Shown here piece by piece: positions 1 to 4,612 of a stretch of DNA of 5,622 bases. Each line of letters opens with the position of its first letter. The stretch's first letter is position 1. The stretch lies in assembly GCA_039917655.1 (NCBI GenBank), contig JBDSJC010000136.1, forward strand, positions 1-5,622. The letters are read 5' to 3'. Under the pieces are notes generated by a model. The model worked only from the letters and a program-made list of their open reading frames with translations. It was not told where the DNA came from and did no database searches. A program made the position numbers and the translations under genes. Origin of the DNA: PNKC01 sp039917655 (GTDB lineage Bacteria > Chloroflexota > Dehalococcoidia > Tepidiformales > Tepidiformaceae).

Positions 1-887
1 GCGGCGAGGACCATCGCCGGGCCAACGCCCCCGAAGAGATGCGCGCGCCCCGCGAGGAAGCTGCCGCCGAGCGACGTTACGCCCCCAACGGCAAAGATCA
101 GCCCAAGCACGCCCGGTCCGAATCCCACCTCCTGGTTGAGGTAGAGCAGGAAGACCACACCGAGGATCCGCCCGCCACAGACCGCGATGGCGTTGGCCAC
201 CGCTAACGACCGCACGATTGGTTCGTGGAAGACGATCTGCAAACCAGCCTTCGCTTCGTGCCAGATCCCCGTGCGCTCGTGCTCTGGCATGGGCGGCGGC
301 TCCTCCGTGCGAATGCGCGCCAGGAAGAACGCAGATCCAAGGAACGACACCGCATCGATGAGGACCGCGCCGGGGCCGGACAATAGCTGCACCAGCCAAC
401 CGCTGAGGCTGAAGCTACCAACCTCCGCCACCGAGGCGCTCGCCGTCAGCTTGGCATTGCCCTCAACCAGCTCCTCACGCGCCACCAGCGTTGGCAGGTA
501 TGACTGGTAAGCGACATCGAAGAAGACGGTCAGCGTGCTGGCCGTAAGGGCGACAGCGTAGAGCTGCCAGATGGTGAGCAAGTCAAAGAGTGCGGCCAGC
601 GGGATGGTGGCCAACGCTACGAACCTCCCGATATCGGCGACGATCATGATCGGCCGGCTCTTCAGGCGGTCCACCCAGACCCCCGCAATTAGCCCGACGA
701 GGAACCCAGGCACGAATTGCGCGCCGGTCAGGATGCTAATTTGCAGCGCGCTGGCGTCCAGCCAGAGGATGGCCGTGAACGAGAGCGCCAGCCCGCCGAT
801 CAGCGTGCCGAAGATGGAGATCGTTTCGCCGGCCCACAGCCGGACGAAATCCGGGTGGCGCCAGAGACCAGTGAATTTGGAACGCAA
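1..887 (-). CDS. MFS transporter, MFS_3/EntS-like exporter (partial, C-terminus beyond window)
   Basis: This is the N-terminal part of a 12-helix proton-driven exporter of the inner membrane; 295 codons are present. The frame is open from the left edge and closed upstream by a TGA at about 902-900. After a short soluble start (TGLWRHPDFVRLWAGETIS) come helices at roughly 20-42, 50-72, 80-103, 108-126, 150-190 and 225-250. A loop 2-3 motif (VDRLKSRP, 72-79) resembles MFS motif A. The stretch SYLPTLVAREELVEGNAKLTAS (split here: SYLPTLV at 129-135, EGNAKLTAS at 142-150) is typical of the MFS_3 family, which includes the enterobactin exporter EntS and many drug or macrolide exporters. I chose TTG at 887 because AAGGG lies 8 bases upstream. 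GTG at 896 is possible but has no spaced ribosome site. The substrate cannot be told. The gene faces away from the rest of the window. Confidence 0.9.
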   Translation of the reverse strand, partial: MRSKFTGLWRHPDFVRLWAGETISIFGTLIGGLALSFTAILWLDASALQISILTGAQFVPGFLVGLIAGVWVDRLKSRPIMIVADIGRFVALATIPLAALFDLLTIWQLYAVALTASTLTVFFDVAYQSYLPTLVAREELVEGNAKLTASASVAEVGSFSLSGWLVQLLSGPGAVLIDAVSFLGSAFFLARIRTEEPPPMPEHERTGIWHEAKAGLQIVFHEPIVRSLAVANAIAVCGGRILGVVFLLYLNQEVGFGPGVLGLIFAVGGVTSLGGSFLAGRAHLFGGVGPAMVLA

Positions 888-970
888 CAGAGTCACCCTT
901 CACGCGCGCGACCCTTCGGTCGAAGGACGGCGCACACTACAGAAAGCGAAGAGGGAGGAGAGAGGGGGGC

Positions 971-1137
971 CAAGGGCGCGCAGAGAACGGCTGCCGAGTC
1001 CTTGCGAGGAAAGACTCGGCCACGCCTTGAAAGCAAACCGTGCGGTACCCGGGACCTTACGCCCGGCGAGGGAGGAGGGTGGTGCTGTTGCGGACCTTCA
1101 TCTACGTATCCTCGGGCGAAAGCATAGCGCAAGGAGG
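971..1137. promoter_or_regulatory. Candidate structured RNA element of unknown class, weakly T-box-like on the plus strand
   Basis: Seen directly: a nested stem with outer arms CAAGGgCG (971-978, one bulged G) and CGCCTTG (1023-1029), an inner perfect 8-bp arm GCCGAGTC (993-1000) with GACTCGGC (1013-1020), and an apical CCT-TGCG-AGG. A second hairpin, CCGGG/CCCGG, spans 1049-1066. Further on, AGGGTGGTGC...GCGG (1076-1092) followed by ACCTTCATC resembles a T-box antiterminator (consensus AGGGTGGNACCGCG). AGAGAACGG before the stem and TTGCGAG in its tip loosely recall T-box stem I. A purine-rich AAGGAGG (1131-1137) follows. Against a T-box: the core has a 3-base insertion and ACC is changed to GTT, there is no terminator, and no aminoacyl-tRNA or amino-acid gene follows. 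The strand of action is unknown; the minus strand would place it in the exporter's leader. Confidence 0.25.
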
Positions 1138-1172
1138 CACGGGGACACACGTTGCGGTTCCGGTTTCGTGAC

Positions 1173-1264
1173 CCGTTCACCCTGAGCCTGTCGAAGGGCC
1201 GCGGGCGTGTGACTCTTGGCAGCCAGGCGCGCTGTTCATCCTTCGACAAGCTCAGGACGAACGG
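1173..1264. repeat. Inverted pair of REP-like palindromic repeats
   Basis: Two 25-base arms (1173-1197 and 1240-1264) are inverted copies matching at 22 of 25 positions. They share the core CCTGAGCNTGTCGAAGG, an intergenic repeat I recognise from many high-GC bacterial genomes. The right copy is also a hairpin in itself: GTTCATCCT (1234-1242) with AGGACGAAC (1254-1262), one imperfect pair. In the left copy the outer stem has decayed, leaving CCCT/AGGG. All three mismatches between the arms become G-U wobbles when the minus strand is read as RNA, and A-C mismatches when the plus strand is read. Such elements are usually non-coding and often mark transcript ends or RNA-protection sites. No transposase gene is in the window. 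Confidence 0.8.
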
Positions 1265-1390
1265 AGTTGGTTGAAGGACGCGAAGCCAGCCTGCGCTCGG
1301 CAGTCCGCACTCGGCGCGGGGGCTCGTCTCTCTTTGCCCGTCGCTTACGCGAGGCTGGCCGCTAGCGGCTTGCGGACGGAACCTGAGGAG

Positions 1391-1927
1391 GTGAAACGCT
1401 CCGGCCTCGGGTTACGCGAATGGGTCGGCCTCGGCGTGCTCGCCTTCGCGCTGGGCATCGGAGCGTTCTTCTACTCGCTCAATCCGGGCGACTCCAACGC
1501 AAAGCCGCGCGAACAAGCCACCCCCACGCCCACGCAGCCGCCACACCCGATCGAAGGCGAATCGCAGTGGGCCGTAACGTTCCTCGAGAACGGCGACCCG
1601 GAGCGGATCATCGGCCAGGGCAGCCTCCCGAAGCTGGACTTGACCTACCCGGGAGCGCCTTTCCTTGATGTCGCCGACGACAAGTGGCGGCTCCTCGCCC
1701 TCACCACCTTCGAAGGCGCCGCCGGCGAGTACCAGGCGCAGATCACCTACGAGGGCGAAATCGGCGTGGTGATCAACAACGAGCCGGTGACCATTTCGCC
1801 GGCAAAGGGCAAAGGCACAATCCTCCTCGCGATCACAAAGGAGGAGGGCAAGCCGTTGCCGATCCGCCTCTCACTCGCCGATACCGGCGGCCCGGCCGTC
1901 CTCAAGTGGCAACTGATCAAGCGGTAG
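1391..1927 (+). CDS. Membrane-anchored protein with Thr/Pro linker and PA14-like outer domain
   Basis: The predicted protein has 178 residues. A single helix at about 11-30 (WVGLGVLAFALGIGAFFYSL) without a clear cleavage site suggests an N-terminal anchor with the rest outside. A short Thr/Pro linker follows (ATPTPTQPPHP, 43-53), then a mainly beta domain. Its second half (GEYQAQITYEGEIGVVINN at 112-130, then PLPIRL and GGPAVLKWQ near the end) resembles the closing half of a PA14 sandwich: glycine-tyrosine strand, buried small ligand-like group, and final A-x-L-x-W strand. This is a fold-level guess; PA14 domains often bind sugars. I chose GTG at 1391 because the protein from there begins just before the anchor, although GAGGAG abuts it with no spacing. 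TTG at 1370 or 1271 would add 7 or 40 residues of unconvincing Ala/Arg-rich sequence. Function unknown. Confidence 0.75.
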   Translation: MKRSGLGLREWVGLGVLAFALGIGAFFYSLNPGDSNAKPREQATPTPTQPPHPIEGESQWAVTFLENGDPERIIGQGSLPKLDLTYPGAPFLDVADDKWRLLALTTFEGAAGEYQAQITYEGEIGVVINNEPVTISPAKGKGTILLAITKEEGKPLPIRLSLADTGGPAVLKWQLIKR

Positions 1928-2091
1928 GGACGCAAGACGCGAAGGCTCGCGGTTGTACAATTCGTGAGAGCCGCCGGTGCCTCGACCAGCGGATTCACGC
2001 GGTCCTGTAACCGCAAGGCAAAACGCTGGTAACAACTTCGCCCTTCGGCGCGGCCACCTCTGGATCGCGGCCGTGTGCTCCCTTTCCCTCA
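1928..2091. other. Intergenic region between two exported-protein genes
   Basis: No gene is supported here. A short hairpin CGCGA-AGGC-TCGCG (1938-1951) follows the upstream stop codon but has no T-run, so it is not a standard intrinsic terminator. TTGTACAA (1953-1960) is a perfect palindrome and contains a TACAAT box (1956-1961), but no matching -35 lies upstream. A nested hairpin follows at 1985-2030, and CGCC-CTTC-GGCG lies near 2039-2050. Confidence 0.5.
1985..2030 (+). other. Nested hairpin of unknown role
   Basis: A 7-bp outer stem ACCAGCG (1985-1991) with CGCTGGT (2024-2030) encloses a 5-bp inner stem GCGGT (1999-2003) with ACCGC (2010-2014) around a 6-base loop. It lies upstream of the predicted promoter of the next gene, so it would sit in the 3' end of the preceding transcript, as a processed end or a weak transcript end. 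There is no U-run. Hairpins of this size can occur by chance in GC-rich DNA. Confidence 0.3.
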
Positions 2092-2119
2092 TTGACCTTT
2101 ACGCAAGTGCGCGTGTTAT
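2092..2119 (+). promoter_or_regulatory. Sigma70-like promoter for the CAP-like gene
   Basis: TTGACC (2092-2097, 5 of 6 to consensus) is followed after 16 bases by TGTTAT (2114-2119, 4 of 6). Transcription would begin near 2126, about six bases before the ATG at 2132, leaving no room for a Shine-Dalgarno site. None is seen in GGTCGGACGCCT just before the start. A leaderless or nearly leaderless message is therefore likely. Confidence 0.5.
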
Positions 2120-2131
2120 GGTCGGACGCCT

Positions 2132-2920
2132 ATGCAGATACGAAGCGCGTTGACGCGCAATCGATGGTTTCCCGCAGCGCTCGGCCTCGCCCTTGTCCTC
2201 GCCACCGGGGTGTCCGTGCTTCGCACCTTGCCAGCCGTCGCCACCGCCCCTTGCCTGCCTCACGTCAACTCCGCCGATGAGCTGGAGTGGCTTCAACTGC
2301 ACAAGGACTGGCGCAACAACTACATCAAGGACACCAACCCCTCGGACCCGCTCGTGGTCTCGTCCACGTTGAACGCCTCGGCGGCGGCCTACGCCGCCTA
2401 CATGGCGGACCACGCGGGAGCTACCGGCCATTCTGCCGATGGCGCTGAATACGCCCCATGGGCGACGCGCGCCAAACTCTGCGGCTACCCCGCGGACGTT
2501 GCCGTGGGCGGCGAGGCGATGTCCTTGGTAACGGACGGGAGCGGGCCAGTGGGCCCGTTCGACGCATTGAAGAACATGGCCGCCGAGGTTTTCGGCGCTG
2601 GCATCCGCATCCCTGCGTACGCCATAGAAGACGGCTCCCCGATGAAGTGTATCGGCGTCGCACACGCCGCTTCGGTGGATGGCAAACGCGATGTCTGGAT
2701 CGCTGTCATCATGTCCGCCAACGGCGCGTGCCCACAGTCCGTCGTGGTCCCAACGGCCACGCCTACCGGCGTGTCGGGCTTCCCAACCAGGACTGCGACA
2801 CCCACGCGCACTGCCACACCCACGCATACCGCCACGCCGAAAGCGACACCAACGAAGTCGCCAACCCCAGCGGTCTTCAAGCTCCGGATGCAAGCAGTAG
2901 CGAGCGACGGCGGAGAGTAA
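2132..2920 (+). CDS. Secreted CAP/SCP-like domain protein with Thr/Pro repeat tail
   Basis: The protein has 262 residues. It has an N-terminal signal or anchor (positive MQIRSALTRNR, hydrophobic 13-30, plausible cleavage after ATA at 37-39) and then a CAP-like (cysteine-rich secretory/SCP) domain at about 46-200. Typical pieces are PLVVSSTLNASAAAYAAYM (73-91), the GHSADG loop with H100, TRAKLCGYP (112-120), the GGE motif with E128, and a closing C-I-G-V-A...VWIAVIM strand pair. The second CAP histidine, usual before the last strands, is not evident. Four cysteines (41, 117, 173, 200) could form two disulfides outside the cell. Residues 208-246 are a Thr/Pro linker with six-residue periodicity, followed by a short tail with no second membrane helix or sorting motif. 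Bacterial CAP proteins have varied and mostly unproven roles. The gene ends 7 bases from the convergent gene at 2928. Confidence 0.85.
   Translation: MQIRSALTRNRWFPAALGLALVLATGVSVLRTLPAVATAPCLPHVNSADELEWLQLHKDWRNNYIKDTNPSDPLVVSSTLNASAAAYAAYMADHAGATGHSADGAEYAPWATRAKLCGYPADVAVGGEAMSLVTDGSGPVGPFDALKNMAAEVFGAGIRIPAYAIEDGSPMKCIGVAHAASVDGKRDVWIAVIMSANGACPQSVVVPTATPTGVSGFPTRTATPTRTATPTHTATPKATPTKSPTPAVFKLRMQAVASDGGE
2792..2842 (+). repeat. Tandem 18-base repeat encoding TATPT[R/H]
   Basis: Units lie at 2792-2809 and 2810-2827, with a diverged partial third at 2828-2842. They encode TATPTR, TATPTH and TATPK inside the linker of the CAP-like protein. Copies differ mainly at third codon positions. Thr/Pro linkers of this kind are frequent in exported Chloroflexota proteins and may be O-glycosylated; copy number in such repeats often varies between strains. 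Confidence 0.75.
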
Positions 2921-2927
2921 GCGGCGT

Positions 2928-3563
2928 TCAGCCCGGAGAAGGCGGTATCGGCCCGCCCAAGCCCTTGGCGCGAAGGTAAACGAGACGCCAGGCGACCGTC
3001 AGTGCGCAGGCAACCGCGAGGATCACGAGCGTCCAGTAGCACTGCCCGGCGACCGCGCCGACCGCTGCGATCAGGGAGCGGACGTCCCGGCTTGCCAGTC
3101 CGAAAATCGCGTCCAGCCGTCCGCCCACCAGCGCCTCGGGCAGGTCAGCTTCAATTCGCGCCCGGCTGTAGCTCACGATCAGCGCTCCGGCGAGGGCAAG
3201 CGCCCCCACCATCTCGGCCCTTGGCAGGTCTTCGAAGCGCACGGCGTAGACCGTCATCCCACCGAGCAGGAGCGCGTCGGCATAACGGTCGGTGACCGCG
3301 TCGAAGACAGCACCGAAGCGTGTCGCCATGTTCTTCAGGCGCGCCAGTTCGCCATCGACGCCATCGACCACACTAACAAGTTGAATGCCGATCCCGCCAG
3401 CGATGTTCCAACCGGCCGCGAGAGCTCCGGCAGCGATGACCGCCAGCAGCAGCGTCGTGGCTGTGAGGGCGTTCGGTGTTGCGGGCGTGCGGGCGAGCGT
3501 GCGGGCAGCGGGACGGCTGAGGGGCCGGTTGAGATACCGCGAAACCAGGCCGTCGTAGCTCAC
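2928..3563 (-). CDS. CDP-alcohol phosphatidyltransferase, di-myo-inositol-phosphate-phosphate synthase-like
   Basis: This 211-residue integral membrane enzyme has the full CDP-alcohol phosphotransferase signature D-G-x2-A-R-x8-G-x3-D-x3-D at residues 70-92 (D70, G71, A74, R75, G84, D88, D92; D67 precedes it), whose aspartates bind the metal and the CDP-alcohol. About six helices are visible (near 33-50, 53-68, 94-107, 117-132, 160-175, 177-195). The start, YDGLVSRYLNRPLS (3-16), closely recalls the DGFISRKINRKIS segment I remember at the synthase domain of the Archaeoglobus bifunctional enzyme. Expected reaction: CDP-inositol plus inositol-1-phosphate to the phosphodiester, with CMP released. 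Another acceptor such as glycerol phosphate is possible. GTG at 3563 overlaps the upstream stop as GTGA, with GGAG five bases before it, so translation is coupled. The tail GGPIPPSPG is short and polar. Confidence 0.88.
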   Translation of the reverse strand: MSYDGLVSRYLNRPLSRPAARTLARTPATPNALTATTLLLAVIAAGALAAGWNIAGGIGIQLVSVVDGVDGELARLKNMATRFGAVFDAVTDRYADALLLGGMTVYAVRFEDLPRAEMVGALALAGALIVSYSRARIEADLPEALVGGRLDAIFGLASRDVRSLIAAVGAVAGQCYWTLVILAVACALTVAWRLVYLRAKGLGGPIPPSPG

Positions 3564-4294
3564 AAAGTCTCCAGCATGGCGGAGGCCGCCACCAGGTCGT
3601 CTTCGGTATCGATGTCATACCAGGAGGCGCCGCTCACATTGGCGGCGTAGAGGAGTTGGCGGCGTGCCAGCTCAGCCATGATTACGCTCAACTCACAGTC
3701 TTCGGGCATCGCGGCGGCCGCCGCCCAGACGTCCACGGTCAACGCGAAGGCGCCCGCATCCAGCGTTTGCCACCTCCACAGCATCTTGCCGATCGCCGTC
3801 ACGCGACTGCTGCCATCATCTGCCAGCGCGAGCTTCGTCGCTTCGTCCGTGAAGACCGGGTCGCGTACGCAGGCATCGGCGGCCACGTAGCACTTCGCCG
3901 GATCCTCGACGAATGCGAGCATCAGGCGACGGACGAGGGCCGCGCTCAGCACGTGGTCGGCCATCAGCAGGAGAAACGGCTCTGCGCCACAGGCATCTCG
4001 CGCTGCTGTCAGCGAGAGCGACGCGCCGCCTTCGAAACAGGGGTTGGAGACGAAGCTGATCGCAAGATCCTGGTGTCCTTCGGCAAGCGCAGTACGGATC
4101 TGCCCTTCGTGGTAACCGGTAACCACAACCACGTCGCGGATTCCGGCAAGGACAAGGGCGTCGAGCGTGTAACTGATGATCGGCCGGCCATTCAGTGGGA
4201 GCAGTGGCTTCGCAAGTAGCTGTGTGCGGCCGCGCAGCCGGCCGCCATCGCCCGCGGCAAGGATGACGGCGCGTGGCAAGATTCGTGAGTGCAT
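3560..4294 (-). CDS. NTP transferase, inositol-1-phosphate cytidylyltransferase-like
   Basis: This 244-residue soluble nucleotidyltransferase has a Rossmann-like core. The nucleotide-binding motif is AVILAAGDGGRL (9-20), followed by AKPLLPLNGRPII (28-40) with K29. GGASLSL (89-95) and MADHV with the metal aspartate D113 come next, then DEATKLAL...VTAIGK (150-170), TLDAGAF (177-183) and WYDIDTEDDL (225-234). The order and wording match the cytidylyltransferase domain of inositol-phosphate cytidylyltransferases (GNGYSL, MGDHV, GEATKI, AKIGK, VDTGFF, WMDVDTKEDV, recalled from the Archaeoglobus enzyme). Expected reaction: CTP plus myo-inositol-1-phosphate to CDP-inositol and pyrophosphate. A phosphocholine or other polyol-phosphate cytidylyltransferase is the main alternative. 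In archaea the two activities are often fused; here they are separate genes with a 4-base overlap. The ATG at 4294 has only a weak GGACGG before it. Confidence 0.85.
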   Translation of the reverse strand: MHSRILPRAVILAAGDGGRLRGRTQLLAKPLLPLNGRPIISYTLDALVLAGIRDVVVVTGYHEGQIRTALAEGHQDLAISFVSNPCFEGGASLSLTAARDACGAEPFLLLMADHVLSAALVRRLMLAFVEDPAKCYVAADACVRDPVFTDEATKLALADDGSSRVTAIGKMLWRWQTLDAGAFALTVDVWAAAAAMPEDCELSVIMAELARRQLLYAANVSGASWYDIDTEDDLVAASAMLETL

Positions 4295-4306
4295 CCGTCC
4301 ATACTA
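4295..4306 (-). promoter_or_regulatory. Candidate -10 box for the cytidylyltransferase operon
   Basis: Read on the minus strand, TAGTAT (4306-4301) ends six bases before the ATG at 4294, the spacing at which transcription would begin on or next to the start codon. It fits the TANNNT pattern of leaderless genes. No good -35 box is seen. The two genes behind it would be one transcript. Confidence 0.35.
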
Positions 4307-4354
4307 CGGTGCCCGTCTGCCAGTCGCCGACATGCGACTCGGCCCGCGAGGCGC

Positions 4355-4391
4355 TAGGATATTCTGGCGGCCGGGGTTGCCGTACCGGGGG
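4355..4391 (+). promoter_or_regulatory. Weak promoter and ribosome site ahead of the 29-codon frame
   Basis: TAGGATATT (4355-4363) offers overlapping -10-like hexamers in an otherwise GC-rich stretch, and GGGGG (4387-4391) lies seven bases before the ATG at 4399. No recognisable -35 hexamer stands at the right distance. This is the plus-strand half of a divergent intergenic region of 104 bases. Confidence 0.2.
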
Positions 4392-4398
4392 CTCAGTC

Positions 4399-4488
4399 AT
4401 GTGGAAGACAATCGGCTATCTGTCGCTCACCTGCGGCATCTTCATCGCACTGCTAATTTCGATGGCGATCATGGGCCTCAACAGCTAG
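4399..4488 (+). CDS. Possible 29-residue single-pass membrane protein
   Basis: An ATG frame encodes a short positive start (MWKT) followed by an almost continuous hydrophobic stretch to residue 27 and a polar end (LNS), as in known bacterial single-helix small proteins. A G-run lies seven bases upstream. The longer frame from 4273 overlaps the start of the minus-strand gene and its added residues look like noise, so ATG at 4399 is preferred. I do not recognise a family. It lies between the divergent cytidylyltransferase operon and the P-type ATPase (124 bases downstream, same strand) and could be a partner of either, such as a small pump regulator; that is only a guess from position. A chance frame of this length is quite possible. 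Confidence 0.4.
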   Translation: MWKTIGYLSLTCGIFIALLISMAIMGLNS

Positions 4489-4612
4489 CCCAAACTCCCT
4501 GAGTGCGCGCGCTCTGGCGCCATCAGCGGGCCGCAAATCCTCACCGGAACGGGTTAGCGGCGCATCAACGGGCCGGCTTTCACCGAACGCGCGCTTGCGC
4601 CACGCTTGAGGC

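Larger units (their letters stand above)
888..1390. other. About 500-base stretch without a convincing gene; structured and repeat-bearing
   Basis: Open frames here are short, rich in Arg, Pro and Ser, and resemble no protein I know. One minus-strand frame (893-1249) simply translates the REP-like repeat, giving the peptide PFDRLRVNG. The visible contents are, in order: a small hairpin CCTTCG-GT-CGAAGG (913-926), a purine-rich run (about 949-970), a strongly foldable block (971-1137), a diverged inverted-repeat pair (1173-1264), and a perfect 12-base palindrome GCCGCTAGCGGC (1358-1369) just before the downstream gene. The leader of the minus-strand transporter and that of the plus-strand anchored protein must both lie in this stretch, since the two genes diverge from it. 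Confidence 0.7.

Noticed and set aside
646..660. Shared 12-mer ATGATCGGCCGG also found near 4176
   Set aside because: Both copies encode an R-P-I tripeptide on the minus strand in unrelated genes; coincidence of codon use.
993..1045. GAGGAAAGACTC and GAAAGCAAACCG recall conserved pieces of RNase P RNA
   Set aside because: Only short fragments agree, the canonical GAGGAAAGTCCGGGC core is not matched, and the length and remaining conserved regions are missing.
1031..1066. GCAAACC...GGGAC pattern similar to a c-di-GMP-I riboswitch
   Set aside because: The conserved GGGACGCAAAGCC segment is absent; only a few bases agree.
893..1249. 118-codon minus-strand frame upstream of the MFS gene
   Set aside because: Low-complexity Arg/Pro/Ser sequence that translates the REP-like repeat (PFDRLRVNG) and the structured block; no domain or family resemblance.
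2099..2893. 264-codon minus-strand frame opposite the CAP-like gene
   Set aside because: Composition (Gly, Arg, Trp, His) is that of an antisense shadow in GC-rich DNA; the plus-strand frame has a signal peptide and domain motifs.
4501..4514. Near-palindrome GAGTGCGCGCGCTC after the 29-codon frame as a terminator
   Set aside because: No T-run follows and alternating GC sequence easily gives such symmetry.
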